Part shown: in pieces, positions 36,713-46,088 of the stretch
Layout of the letters: every line of letters begins with the position of its first letter
Numbering within the stretch: the stretch's first letter is position 1
Assembly: GCA_963704535.1 (NCBI GenBank)
Contig: OY969916.1
Span: 3,224,001-3,288,000, forward strand
DNA from: G963704535 sp963704535
GTDB taxonomy: Bacteria; Chloroflexota; Chloroflexia; Chloroflexales; Roseiflexaceae
Reading direction: 5' to 3'
Length of the DNA stretch: 64,000 nucleotides
Program-made: the position numbers and the translations under genes
Notes under the pieces: model-generated
The model's database searches: none
Told to the model about the DNA's origin: nothing
The model's input: the letters and a program-made list of their open reading frames with translations, nothing else

Positions 36713-38044
36713 TTACACGGTGGCCAGATCGCCTTGCCGCTCCATCAGCAGCCGACCCAGCTCGGCCGCCCGCGCCGGCTCGCGCGCGATCAGATTGAGC
36801 GTCTCGCCTGGGTCGGTTCGCAGGTCGTACAGCTCGTGCCGGCCATCCGACGACCAGATATATTTATAGTGGTCGGTGCGGATCATCCGCAGGCGGCGGT
36901 CGTACCGAGACACATCCACACCCGGAAAGCGCCGGTGAAAGGGCGACAGGTCCGGGTTGGCCTGCTCGGCCACGGTGAAGCTGTGGCGATCCGACGAGAG
37001 CAGGTCGTAGCCCTGGAGCGAGCGGTAGACCTCGGAGCCACTATCGCCCAGCAGCGCCAGGATCGTCGGTAGGATATCGACCGACTGGACCTGGTGGCAC
37101 ACTCGCCCCGGCCCTACAACTCCGCGCGGGTACTTGATGATCTGCGGTACGGCGACCACCGTATCGTACAGGCAGTAGCCGTGCGCCATCAGTTGGTGCT
37201 CGCCCAGGTTCTCGCCGTGGTCGCCGGTGATGATCACCAGCATGTCGTCGAGCAGGCCGAGCCGCTCCAGCATCGCCAGGATCTGGGCGATCCCGGTGTC
37301 GGCGTAGGCGATCCCGCCGTCATAGAGCGCGGTGAGGATCGCGAAATCCTCCTCGCTCATCGCGGCGCGCCCGATCATGTACTTCCAGCGGTCCTGATTC
37401 ACCGCGCCGACCCGCGCCCGCCCCGCCCCATCCGGCAGGTAGCGACGGTAGCCACCGGGCGGGCTGTACGGGATGTGCGACTCAACCGTCGAGAGGAATA
37501 GAAAGAACGGCTGCCCGGCGGCCTTGAGTTGCGGCAGCAGCCGGCGCATCTGGCGAATATTGGCGCGCAGCCCGGCGTCGCGCTGCCCCAGCGCCCGCGC
37601 CACCCCATTCTCGATCTTCCGCGCCACCTGGCGCACCTGCGGCGAGAGACGGTCGGGATTGAACCAATCGAAGCCGCGGTCCATGCCCGTGAGAGGGCTA
37701 ATATCGCGCTTCTGGCACAGCGCCACGGTCCGGTACCCGTGCGCGCGCAGCAGCTCGGTCACGTTCGGGATGCCCGGCTCCAGAAACTGGTGCTGATCGT
37801 CGGCGCCGTGCGTGGCCGGGTACAGCCCGGTGAAGATCGACGCATGGCATGGCAGGCTCCAGCAGCTTGTCGCGATCGCCTGCTCGTAGACGACGCCGTG
37901 TCGCTCGGCGAAGCGCTCCAGATTTGGCGTGGTCGGGCGCTGGTAGCCGTAGCACGACAGGTTCTGCGCGCGCGTCGCGTCCATGACGATCAGGAGGATG
38001 TTCGGTCGCAGCGCCGAGTCCCGCCGCGTCGATACTGCTTTCAT
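36713..38044 (-). CDS. Sulfatase-like hydrolase/transferase
   Basis: A 443-residue protein of the sulfatase/alkaline-phosphatase superfamily. PNILLIVMDATRAQNLSCYGY is the N-terminal metal site (Asp22) and ITGDHGENLGEH the C-terminal metal site. The nucleophile region reads CWSLPCHASIFTG (61-73). The residue aligned with the formylglycine Cys is Ser63, and the usual Arg of CxPxR is His67. This SxPxH variant is widespread among sulfatase-like proteins, and some may be phosphotransferases. Genuine sulfatase activity would need a Ser-type formylglycine maturase, not found here. It could edit sulfate on the exported polymer or transfer phospho-groups. Confidence 0.8.
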   Translation of the reverse strand: MKAVSTRRDSALRPNILLIVMDATRAQNLSCYGYQRPTTPNLERFAERHGVVYEQAIATSCWSLPCHASIFTGLYPATHGADDQHQFLEPGIPNVTELLRAHGYRTVALCQKRDISPLTGMDRGFDWFNPDRLSPQVRQVARKIENGVARALGQRDAGLRANIRQMRRLLPQLKAAGQPFFLFLSTVESHIPYSPPGGYRRYLPDGAGRARVGAVNQDRWKYMIGRAAMSEEDFAILTALYDGGIAYADTGIAQILAMLERLGLLDDMLVIITGDHGENLGEHQLMAHGYCLYDTVVAVPQIIKYPRGVVGPGRVCHQVQSVDILPTILALLGDSGSEVYRSLQGYDLLSSDRHSFTVAEQANPDLSPFHRRFPGVDVSRYDRRLRMIRTDHYKYIWSSDGRHELYDLRTDPGETLNLIAREPARAAELGRLLMERQGDLATV

Positions 38045-38074
38045 GCCGGGTCTGCTCCTTATTACAGCCGGGAT

Positions 38075-39568
38075 CTAGAGCCCCACCAGCCCCGCCGGCT
38101 CACCTTGCCTGACCCAAGCCGCCGGTCCCATGTCGTCGGGCCGTAGGTGGGCGTAGACCAGGTTGGCGATCAGCGCCAGCGCCATCCACCACACCGTAGT
38201 GCCGAACATGTTGAAGCGAATCATGTCCATAAAGTTGCTGACGATGAAGTGATTAAGCATCAGCAGCCACAGCAGCGCCAGCAAGCCCCGGCTGTACAAG
38301 CCCTGGCGTGGCAGCCGCAGCCGGACCTTGAGACTCAGGCGCAGCCACCACAGTGCCGGTGCCACGTAGAGCAGCAGCGCTCCCACGCCCTGCTCGGCCA
38401 TCAGGGTGAGGTAGGTATTGTGCGAGGTTGTCGTGCTGTGGTTCGCGATCGAGCCGACGCTGGTCTTGAACTGGCTGTTGTACAGATCGTAGTTGTCATA
38501 CCCCCAGCCAAGCAGTGGCCGCGCCCGGATCATCCGTATCGAGGCGATATCGCCGATGATGCGGTCCTCCCCAGTCTGTTGGTTACTCAGCCGCTGGGAG
38601 GCGAAGTCAAGCTGGTTGCTAAGCACGCCCAGGCTAGCCAGCGCCAATGCCGCCACCAGGAGAGCGGTCATCACACCGCCCACCGCCCGCGGGTACACAA
38701 ACAGCAGCCCGGCCAAGACCACCAACCCGCCCAGCCAACTCCCGCGCGAGAACGAGAGAAACACGCAGAAGGCCACCAGCCCGAATGTGGACGCCAGCGC
38801 CAAGCGCAACCGGCCTGAGCGCTGCTGCATCGCGTAGTGCAACAGCAGCAGCCCCAGAAAGATCAATGTGCTCGTGTAGACCGCCGGGTTGCCAAAGGTG
38901 CCGACGGTGCGCTCGCCCTCTTCGCCAAGCCACTGTGCCGGCAACAGCCCTGGCACAAACCAGCTTGTAATGCCGATCGCCGCCTGCGTCAGCAGGGTGA
39001 TCAGCCCGGCCCACGTCAGTTGCCGCAGCTCACGCTCACCAGGCCCAATCAGCCTGATCAGCCAGTACATACAGAACGGCACAAAGATCCGATCGTAGAA
39101 GCGGATGTACGAGCGCAACGGGTTCTGGCCGAGCAGTAAGATGCTCGTGGCGGTCAGCAACAGAAACAGCAGCATCGCCAACTCGGCCCGCCCAAACCGC
39201 ACCTGCCCACGCCAGCGCTCGCCCAGCCAACTGGAGAGGATCACGACCACCAGCGCGCCGGGGATCATCGTCCGGTGCAACAGCCAGTAGACCACGCGGC
39301 CGGCCACCGAGGGCTCGCGCACAAAAAAGGGAAACAGCGCGATCCACAGCAGAACCGCCGCGAACGGGTGCCTGGAGAACAAGATCGCGGCCGGGATAAG
39401 GCCGAGCAGCGGTATCACCGCGATCGGGCGGCTGCTTGTGACCGCCAGGGCCGCGGCGAACCCCAGGAGCAGCGCCACCAGCAGTGGCGCCCACCCGAGG
39501 CGGTCGATACGTCGATCGCCCAGCCCTTTGCGCCTGAGTAGTTGCCCCGGCAGCAGACGCTGCGTCAT
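38075..39568 (-). CDS. O-antigen ligase/Wzy-like polymerase
   Basis: A 497-residue integral membrane protein with roughly 11-13 hydrophobic segments. The O-antigen ligase/polymerase signature is seen in the FSRGSWLGGLVVLAGLLF stretch and in the large extracellular loop containing LLGWGYDNYD and SHNTYLTLMAEQGVGALLLY. It would polymerise lipid-linked repeat units on the outer face of the membrane. Together with the Wzx flippase, Wzz-like protein and priming transferase at 42-47 kb it completes a Wzy-dependent pathway. Confidence 0.84.
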   Translation of the reverse strand: MTQRLLPGQLLRRKGLGDRRIDRLGWAPLLVALLLGFAAALAVTSSRPIAVIPLLGLIPAAILFSRHPFAAVLLWIALFPFFVREPSVAGRVVYWLLHRTMIPGALVVVILSSWLGERWRGQVRFGRAELAMLLFLLLTATSILLLGQNPLRSYIRFYDRIFVPFCMYWLIRLIGPGERELRQLTWAGLITLLTQAAIGITSWFVPGLLPAQWLGEEGERTVGTFGNPAVYTSTLIFLGLLLLHYAMQQRSGRLRLALASTFGLVAFCVFLSFSRGSWLGGLVVLAGLLFVYPRAVGGVMTALLVAALALASLGVLSNQLDFASQRLSNQQTGEDRIIGDIASIRMIRARPLLGWGYDNYDLYNSQFKTSVGSIANHSTTTSHNTYLTLMAEQGVGALLLYVAPALWWLRLSLKVRLRLPRQGLYSRGLLALLWLLMLNHFIVSNFMDMIRFNMFGTTVWWMALALIANLVYAHLRPDDMGPAAWVRQGEPAGLVGL

Positions 39569-39590
39569 ATGCTTCTTCCTCTGCGCTCCG

Positions 39591-39766
39591 TGGTGGAAGG
39601 AGGATTCTTGAGGAGCGACCCCTCAAACTCCCCTTTTCAAATGCGAGCCGTGCTGGAAGGAGGGTTCTTGAGGGGCGACCCCTCAAACTCCCCTTTTCAA
39701 ATGCGAACCGTGCTGGAAGGAGAGTTCTTGAGGGGGCACCCCCTCAAACTCCCCTTTTCAGACCGT
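39591..39766. repeat. Three tandem 60-bp stem-loop units
   Basis: GTGCTGGAAGGAG blocks recur exactly every 60 bp (ending at 39600, 39660 and 39720). Each is followed by TTCTTGAGG(A/G)GCGACCCCTCAA and CTCCCCTTTTCA. They are close relatives of the 59-bp units at 15.8 kb and fill the gap between the polymerase gene and sulfotransferase 6. Confidence 0.92.
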
Positions 39767-39769
39767 CTC

Positions 39770-40687
39770 TCAGCAGTACCCATACTGGCGGCCCACTGTC
39801 CCCGCAGCCCGCCAGATCGCCGCGAGCTGCGCCGGCGAGAGCAGGCTGCGCCAGCGCTCGTCCAGCCTGATCTCCGAAAGCTGCGACAGCCGCATCGCGT
39901 TGCCGACGATATGGTGCTTTGCGCCTAGCCCATCCACAGACCCAGCGCTGCCCTCGACCCCGCAGAAGCGGAAGATCCGCTCCAGAGTGCCATGGACATC
40001 GCGGCACAGATCCTCGTAGCGCACCATCATGCGGCGCTGCTCCGGCAGCGCCCCCAGGCCGACTTCGATCCGCCGGTGCAGCCTGGCCCACTGCCGCGCC
40101 GCCTCGCGCGCGTCGATGCCCACCCCGCGCCGCAGCCGCGAGGCAACCACACCGCGCACATCGCGCACCAGGTGCAGCGCCCGGATATCGAGCGACGAGA
40201 AGCGGCGTAGCGCGCCAAGCCGCATGCGATCCTTTGAGGTGTCGACAAACACGCTTTTGCCCGTCACCGCCAGCACCGACTCGACAAACGCCTCATTACG
40301 CGCCACCAGTTCCCGCAGCCGGCGTCGCTCGCCCGGCCAGGCCTGAAACAGCGCGTCGCGCAGCCCGTCAAGCGCGGCGTTGCGAAACGACCCCAGGCGC
40401 AGATACTGGATCGGTCGGGGGCCTCCCAGCCGGAACTCGGTATCGAAGTGCGCCACGTCGAACGCAAAACCGCGCGCGCCCATCGCTTTGCCGACCGCCC
40501 GCCAGAAGGCGCACTCCTTGATGCGCTCGCCACACGAGCACAGGTAGAGATCGGGGTCTTCGCTCGGGATCAGCCCATTCATCTCGCCGACAGTCGCGAT
40601 CTGCGGGTGCGCGGCGAGCAGAAAGGCCAGCAGCGTGGCGCCCGAGTACGACGACGCCTCGATCGAGACAAATATGGCCTGGCTCAT
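39770..40687 (-). CDS. Sulfotransferase 6 (divergent)
   Basis: A 305-residue sulfotransferase-like protein. The N-terminal loop is unusual, EASSYSGATLLAFLLAAHP, in place of RSGTTLL. GEMNG, FVDTSKDRMRLGALRR and LHLVRDVRGVVASRLRR (3'-phosphate site) are conserved. A Cys-rich insert (LCSCGERIKECAFW) follows the first motif and may bind metal; the same insert is common in this subfamily. The ATG at 40687 has AGGAAAG immediately upstream; longer starts read through the CGTGTTG palindrome. Confidence 0.8.
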   Translation of the reverse strand: MSQAIFVSIEASSYSGATLLAFLLAAHPQIATVGEMNGLIPSEDPDLYLCSCGERIKECAFWRAVGKAMGARGFAFDVAHFDTEFRLGGPRPIQYLRLGSFRNAALDGLRDALFQAWPGERRRLRELVARNEAFVESVLAVTGKSVFVDTSKDRMRLGALRRFSSLDIRALHLVRDVRGVVASRLRRGVGIDAREAARQWARLHRRIEVGLGALPEQRRMMVRYEDLCRDVHGTLERIFRFCGVEGSAGSVDGLGAKHHIVGNAMRLSQLSEIRLDERWRSLLSPAQLAAIWRAAGTVGRQYGYC

Positions 40688-40706
40688 CTTTCCTGCCCCG
40701 CTGCGT

Positions 40707-40760
40707 CTATGTTGCGTGTTGCGTGTTGCGTGATCCGGGGCACGCAACACGCAACACTTA
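40707..40760. repeat. Hairpin of TGTTGCG words
   Basis: TGTTGCGTGTTGCGTGTTGC on the left pairs with GCAACACGCAACAC-type words on the right around a ~10-base loop. It is the same word family as 27,062-27,136 and 60,126-60,200. Confidence 0.88.
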
Positions 40761-40796
40761 GAATGGGCCTGGGGATGTTTGACACTTTCCGAGTCC

Positions 40797-42488
40797 CTAA
40801 TCAAGGTACCCCAGCGCGTGCAGCCGCTCGCGGATCGCCGCCTCGTCCTCCGCCGACATCTCCTCCTCCTGGAACTCCGCTGCGCCGCCGCTTGGCCAGA
40901 AGCCGGTCGGCTCGCAGCGCTGGATCGGCTGCTCGGCCAGCCGCGCCGGAGCCACGATCTCGGCCAGCACCCGCCCATCCATGTCGTCCGGCACCGGCAA
41001 GCCCATCAGGTACAGCACCGTCGGCGCCACATCCTCGATCCACAGGCCCGGCAGCGGCGCGTCCCCGGTCACGATCCCCGGCCCGTGCGCTATGAAGATT
41101 CCCTCCATGCGGTGCTGGCCGCGCCGCGTGTGCGATTGCAGCTCGGTGATCAGCGAGCTGTAGCTGCCCAGCCGGAAGCTGCCGCCGTAGTCCGGGTCCA
41201 TCATCACGATCAGGTCCGGCACATGCTCGGCGTAAGGGCCGTCGTAGTACTCGGCGCCGCGACATACCGACTGCACCAGCCGCAGCCCGGTCTTTGGGTC
41301 GGCGATCTCGGGCAGCGCCCGCTCGATCTCCCCGATCAGCGCCTCCCGCTCGGCGCCTGCCGCATTGACCCTGATACCAAAGATATGGTTGAAGATCGGC
41401 ACCGCGTACGCGCGCGAGCGCTCGACATCAACCGTCGCCCCGACCTTCGAGGTCGCCCGCTTCAACAGCCGGCTATTCGCCATGCCAGGTAGCCGCAGGA
41501 TGATCCGACCGATCCGGTCGCGCGAGAGGCCCAAGCGCTTCAGCCATCCATCGGGGTTGGCGGCCTTCGGGCCGCCGCCCTTGGCCGCCAGCCAGCCGTG
41601 CTCGCGCATCCAGTTGTTCACATGCACCCGCCGGGTATACTTCGGCCCCATCCCATGGTCCGACATGACGATCACCGCAGCCTCCGGCCCGGCCCGCTCG
41701 ACCAGCTCGCCCACAATCTCATCCAGCCGCACGTAATACTCACGCACGGCATCGCACAACGCGAGCGCCTCCGGCCCGGCGGCCCCGTTCAGCCGCGCCG
41801 CGTGGTGGTACGGCCACAGATAGTGCCCCATCCGATCGGTGCCGATAAACACCACCATAAACAGATCCCACGGTCGCGCCTCCATCAGCTCGCGCGTGAC
41901 ACGGATGCGCTTCTCCAGCATATCCCGGAACTCTTGCACAAGCGCCAGTGTCGGCGCCGCGATCTCGCCGTCGATCGCGTCCATAAACGGCTTCTTGTCG
42001 ACAAAGCGGTCGAGATCGAACATATAGTCGGTGATCGTCTCGGACAGCTCGGGCGGGTAAGTGAACACCGCCGCGTTCTTCGGCGTGAGCAGGCCGGTGA
42101 CCATAATGCCGTTCACGGGGCGCGGCGGGTAGGTCAGCGGGATGTTGACCAGCCCGACCTTGCGACCGTGGTGGCCCAGAATGTCCCACAGCATCGGCGA
42201 CTTGATGCTCTGGGCGCTGACCAGCTCGGGCTCGCCCGCGGTCGTGTCGTTCTCATTGAATAGCTTGATGAAGTGGAACACCCCGTGCCTGGCCGGTCGC
42301 TTGCCGGTCATAAACGTGCTCCAGGCCGCAGCAGTGATCGGCGGGATGCTGGATTGCAGGACACCCCAGCACCCGCCGCGCCGCAAGCGTGCCAGGTTCG
42401 GCAGCGTACCATCCCTGATCCAGGGGTCGAGCACATCCCAGGTGGCACCGTCAAGGCCGATGATCAGGGCTTGCTGTGAGGGTTGCAT
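40797..42488 (-). CDS. Alkaline-phosphatase-family phosphodiesterase, intact paralogue
   Basis: A 563-residue type I phosphodiesterase/nucleotide pyrophosphatase-like protein. ALIIGLDGATWDVLDP gives the first metal ligand, PPITAAAWSTFMTGKRPARHG the Thr/Ser nucleophile region and IVMSDHGMGPKYTRRVH a further metal site. It ends HALGYLD, like the interrupted paralogue at 27172-28767. No signal peptide is visible, so it probably acts in the cytoplasm. A role in removing phosphate or phospho-adducts during glycan synthesis, or hydrolysing PAP left by seven sulfotransferases, is inference. I took ATG 42488 (AGGA about 10 bases upstream). Confidence 0.8.
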   Translation of the reverse strand: MQPSQQALIIGLDGATWDVLDPWIRDGTLPNLARLRRGGCWGVLQSSIPPITAAAWSTFMTGKRPARHGVFHFIKLFNENDTTAGEPELVSAQSIKSPMLWDILGHHGRKVGLVNIPLTYPPRPVNGIMVTGLLTPKNAAVFTYPPELSETITDYMFDLDRFVDKKPFMDAIDGEIAAPTLALVQEFRDMLEKRIRVTRELMEARPWDLFMVVFIGTDRMGHYLWPYHHAARLNGAAGPEALALCDAVREYYVRLDEIVGELVERAGPEAAVIVMSDHGMGPKYTRRVHVNNWMREHGWLAAKGGGPKAANPDGWLKRLGLSRDRIGRIILRLPGMANSRLLKRATSKVGATVDVERSRAYAVPIFNHIFGIRVNAAGAEREALIGEIERALPEIADPKTGLRLVQSVCRGAEYYDGPYAEHVPDLIVMMDPDYGGSFRLGSYSSLITELQSHTRRGQHRMEGIFIAHGPGIVTGDAPLPGLWIEDVAPTVLYLMGLPVPDDMDGRVLAEIVAPARLAEQPIQRCEPTGFWPSGGAAEFQEEEMSAEDEAAIRERLHALGYLD

Positions 42489-42504
42489 CGCGCATATCCT
42501 TTTT

Positions 42505-42575
42505 AAAGCGCCCAACAGTTCTGGGAAAAAAGGGGGTTTGAGGGGGCAGCCCCCTCAGTCTCCCCCACCCAAATG
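42505..42575. repeat. MITE-like stem-loop unit, reverse orientation
   Basis: CAGTTCTGGGAAAAAAGG followed by GTTTGAGGGGGCAGCCCCCTCAGTCTCCCCCACCC: the reverse complement of the unit seen at 26.1, 28.8 and 30.2 kb, between the phosphodiesterase and sulfotransferase 7. Confidence 0.9.
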
Positions 42576-42579
42576 CCTA

Positions 42580-43305
42580 TCAGATACGATAGCGCAGATA
42601 CCGCCAGTACACCGTGCGAAACATGTTGAAAAACGCGAACCCGGCCTGATCCCACGCCGACACCTCGCCCGCGCCCCACTCCGGCGGGAAGCTATAGCCC
42701 CACTGGCGCATATACGGCCCAAAAACCCGCTTCGCGCGCGCGATCGTATCGGGCGTGTAGTAGGCAAGGAAATCGCGGTCTTTCTGGCTGGTCTTGTTGA
42801 CCACCGGCAGCACGCGCACCGGCTCCAGCCCAATGCGCTCAAGCGCGGTAGCGAAATCCTCCTGAAGGTTCTCGAACCGGATGATGAAGTCAAACCGCTT
42901 GTGCGACATCCCGCTCCAGGTGTTGTAGGGGATCTTGTAGAAACGCTTAAAGTAGGTGGGAAAATCGGCCTCGCCGCGCGTGACAAACCTGTACTTAAAC
43001 CTATCAAGCTGCCCCACGATCCCTTTGCGGCGCTGGATCTTCTTCGGGTTGGTGAACTTCTGCTTATGATCAGTCTTATACTTGAAGTACAGGCTGACGG
43101 CGTGGTCGAGCGGGTTGCGGAGGCCCGAGAAGACAAAGTAGCGCTGCTCCTCCGGGCTGGCGATCTTCAGAAAATCGTAGTACGTCGAGTGGTTGCGCAA
43201 GATCGGCTCGCCATCGTAGTGCGCGCACAGCTCGCGCCGGATCGCCGTCGAGCCCGTCAGCGGAAGCTCGATGAATAGATAACGGTGCCTGTGGCTGATC
43301 ACCAT
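42580..43305 (-). CDS. Sulfotransferase 7 (Sulfotransfer_2/carbohydrate type)
   Basis: A 241-residue protein resembling Golgi-type carbohydrate sulfotransferases (HNK-1 ST/chondroitin ST family). The 5'-phosphosulfate loop is HRYLFIELPLTGSTAIRREL, less canonical than the others, and the 3'-phosphate site is SGLRNPLDHAVSLYFKYK. FIIRFENLQEDFATAL is the third conserved block. It overlaps the flippase gene by 7 bases, so it is co-translated with export machinery. This family sulfates galactose or GalNAc residues in animals; the bacterial acceptor is unknown. Confidence 0.8.
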   Translation of the reverse strand: MVISHRHRYLFIELPLTGSTAIRRELCAHYDGEPILRNHSTYYDFLKIASPEEQRYFVFSGLRNPLDHAVSLYFKYKTDHKQKFTNPKKIQRRKGIVGQLDRFKYRFVTRGEADFPTYFKRFYKIPYNTWSGMSHKRFDFIIRFENLQEDFATALERIGLEPVRVLPVVNKTSQKDRDFLAYYTPDTIARAKRVFGPYMRQWGYSFPPEWGAGEVSAWDQAGFAFFNMFRTVYWRYLRYRI

Positions 43306-44861
43306 CGTCTGCGCTCCTTGCGCGTGCCGCCTACTCGCCCGCGCAGCCGCGCCAGCACCGCGCGATCTTCCTCTGAGAGGCCCAGCAGCAGCAGCACGCC
43401 CGCATAGGTTGCCAGCAGCAGCAGCACAATGATCGCGACAGAAAGAAAGCTGGCGCCGCCGGGCAGCAGCCGGCCCACACCCAACGCCGCCGCTGCCCCG
43501 GCCAGGCCGGCCGTGATCGGCTTGATAAAGCTACGGTTATACGGCAGCAGCCGGAACAGCAGAAATACCTCGGCCAGCCGCAGCAGGTTGACTAGCAACT
43601 CGGCCGCCAGCGCCGCCACCGCGGCGCCGATCAGCCCGTACGACGGAATCAGCAGCAGGCTCAGCCCGACCGACAGCGCAAACGTCGCAATCGAGTTCAC
43701 CAGCTTGAAAACCGTGTTGCCGGTCATATCCAGCATCGTGCCGCAGATGCCAGTGGCCGTATTCACCAGCCCGCTCCAGACCAGGATATTCAGCGCGCCC
43801 GCCCCGTCGGTAAAGCTTTTACCAAACACCGCCAGGATCTGCTCGGGAAACAGCGCCAGGATCAGGAAGAACGGCAGGTTCAGCGTCAGCGCCCACTTCG
43901 TCATGGTTGAGTAGAAACGCCCCAGTTGCGCCCGATCGCCGCTGCTGTACAGCTCGGCGATGATCGGCATCGACACTGTGACGATCGAGCCCTGGAACAT
44001 ATCGGTGATCAGATTCACCTGGCTGACTACGGCGAAGATCCCGACGTTCTTGACATTGCTGAACGCGCCCAGCAACAGGATGCGGATGTTATCGCCGTAG
44101 CTGTTGATCAGGCTTGACAGGTAGACCGGCAGCGAGAAGCGCACGATCTCTTTCACATCGCGCCGTGCCGCCCGCAGCGGGCGCCGCAGCGGGAAGTACC
44201 GGTTCAGAAAGTACAGCAGCAGCAGCGCGACAACAACCTCTGCCACGGTGGTGGCAGCCAGTGCGCGCGCCGTCGTCAGGCCCACCAGCGCCAGCCCCAG
44301 GATCAGTACCAGCTTCAGCACCGGCTGGGTGATGTTCTGGGCGATCACGGTGTACTGCATCTTTTTAAAGCCGCGCGTCGCCGCCGCCGCCATATCGCTC
44401 AGCGTAAAGAAAGGCACGGCCAGGCTCACCAGGCGCAGGTAAGGCGCCAGCCCCGCATTGTGGACCATCAGCATAGCAATCGGCTCGGCAAACACAAACA
44501 GCCCGATCGCCAGCAGCAAACTCAGCAGCGTGGGGATGCCCAGGTTGAGTTGCAGCATCCCCCACAGCCCCGCCTCATCGCCCCGGCTACGAAAGTGCGG
44601 AATATAGCGCACCATCGCCGTGCCCATGCCCAGCCCGGCCAGCCCAGCCGCGATCTCGACCACCGTCAGGCTAAGGTTGTAGAATCCAAACTGCTCGGCG
44701 CCCAGCAGGCGCGCCAGGCACACCGCGATCACCACCCGGCTGCCGACCTTGAACAGCTTCCCGACGATCGTTATGCCGCCGCCTTTGGCGGCCAGCAGCA
44801 CATTGCCCTCGAACGACTGCGATCTGGAAGCCTCTGAAAGATTGGACATCTCAGTGCTCAT
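43299..44861 (-). CDS. wzx: Wzx-type oligosaccharide flippase (MOP family)
   Basis: A 520-residue membrane protein with about 14 predicted transmembrane segments and the MOP/PST flippase pattern. GITIVGKLFKVGSRVVIAVCLARLLGAEQFGFYNL opens the first helices, and internal repeats and an extended C-terminal helix pair follow. It would flip undecaprenyl-linked repeat units to the outer face. It overlaps sulfotransferase 7 downstream and abuts the Wzz-like gene upstream by one shared base (44861), an operon arrangement. Confidence 0.87.
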   Translation of the reverse strand: MSTEMSNLSEASRSQSFEGNVLLAAKGGGITIVGKLFKVGSRVVIAVCLARLLGAEQFGFYNLSLTVVEIAAGLAGLGMGTAMVRYIPHFRSRGDEAGLWGMLQLNLGIPTLLSLLLAIGLFVFAEPIAMLMVHNAGLAPYLRLVSLAVPFFTLSDMAAAATRGFKKMQYTVIAQNITQPVLKLVLILGLALVGLTTARALAATTVAEVVVALLLLYFLNRYFPLRRPLRAARRDVKEIVRFSLPVYLSSLINSYGDNIRILLLGAFSNVKNVGIFAVVSQVNLITDMFQGSIVTVSMPIIAELYSSGDRAQLGRFYSTMTKWALTLNLPFFLILALFPEQILAVFGKSFTDGAGALNILVWSGLVNTATGICGTMLDMTGNTVFKLVNSIATFALSVGLSLLLIPSYGLIGAAVAALAAELLVNLLRLAEVFLLFRLLPYNRSFIKPITAGLAGAAAALGVGRLLPGGASFLSVAIIVLLLLATYAGVLLLLGLSEEDRAVLARLRGRVGGTRKERRRW

Positions 44862-46047
44862 CAGGCATCACCCGCACGCGGCACACCTGACACCCCCGAA
44901 ACGCGCGATACACCGGCACGATCGCCGTCCCGCGAAAACAGCACCACCTGCTCCTGAAAGCTCGTCTTTGTGTTGCCAAGCGCCTGTGTTGCCTGCGCCA
45001 GCAGCTCCTGAGCGTCAGGCAGCGCCTCGGCATCGCTAGCCTGGTACGACACAACGCCGGCGCTGCTGTGGAGATCAAGCCGCGCGCCGCTGCGCTCAAG
45101 CTCCAGCGGGCTTGCCACAAGCGCATCCCCCAGCGCCTCGACCATCGCCTTGGCGTGCTCCCCAGGGAGATCAGGCAGCAGAAACGCAAATACCGTGTCG
45201 TCAAAGCGCGCCATCACATCCTCATCGCGTAGCTGCCCGTGCAGCCGCCGCGCCACATACCGCAGCGCCTCATGGCGCACCAACCCCGACACATCTTCTA
45301 GCACCCCGCGGTGATCGACATCCATCAGCGCCACCGACAGAGGGTAGGCATTGCGCTGGGAACGGCTCATCTCCTGGCGCAGCCGCAGGGTAAAGTAGCG
45401 TCGATTGTAGACCCCGGTCTCATCGTCGAGCACCCCAACATTCGACAGGTTCTCGGCGGGCGCCTGCAAATACGCCGCCAGAAACGCCACACCTACGCCA
45501 AGGCCGAGCCCAACCACCGCGCCCAGCATGAGATTCAGGGGCTTATTCGGCAGAATCGGCGCGTCCGATAGGCTGGCCCGGTCCAGCGGCTCCAGCTCGT
45601 ACACCTCGTAAAGGCCCCGCACATACTCCACGGTAGCCACACCCACCCCGTTCGTAAAATCGCGCGCCAGTATCGGGTCGGGCGCCTGCACCGCGATCGC
45701 AAGGACGTTGGTGTCCGGTATCACCGAGCTTGTCACCGTCAGGAGACGCCGCTGTTCGCCCGGAACGTTTAGCGCATCGGCCACCTGCCCCCGGATCATC
45801 CGGCTTGATGCCAGGGTTGTGTAAGTGGCAGCAATGCTTGGCTGGCGGCTCAGGATGTCAAGGCTCGAGGCGGAATTCTTGTCGCTCCTGAACGCCGGGC
45901 TGAGCTTCATGATAAATGTGGCCCTGGACTGATACACCGGCGTCTGCGTAAACGTCAGCGCCAGGGTTGCGGCATATGTGACCATGAAGGTAATCAGGAT
46001 GATCCACCACTTCTGGTCAAAGTTCGTAGGTAGGCTCGCAGCTCCAT
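44861..46047 (-). pseudogene. Wzz-like chain-length protein fused to a degenerate GGDEF domain, frameshift near the start
   Basis: The main open segment (45985-44861, 374 residues) has a Wzz periplasmic region (FTQTPVYQSRATF), a second membrane helix (~150-172), and then a GGDEF-like domain. DDETGVYNRRYF (187-198) and VALMDVDH (218-225) are clear, but the active-site loop is F-D-D-T-V-F instead of G-G-D-E-F, so no cyclase activity is expected. Upstream, ATG 46047 (AGGGAG before it) begins MELRAYLRT, the usual Wzz start, but in another frame. Adding one A near 46023 restores a continuous first membrane helix (NFDQKWWIILITFMVTYAA). Either the gene is frameshifted or translation starts at 45985 without most of the first helix. 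The normal tyrosine-kinase partner domain is absent; the GGDEF-like module takes its place. Confidence 0.75.
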
Positions 46048-46088
46048 GGCATCCACGCTCCCTTTATGTTGCCAGGATTGCCAAAGGC

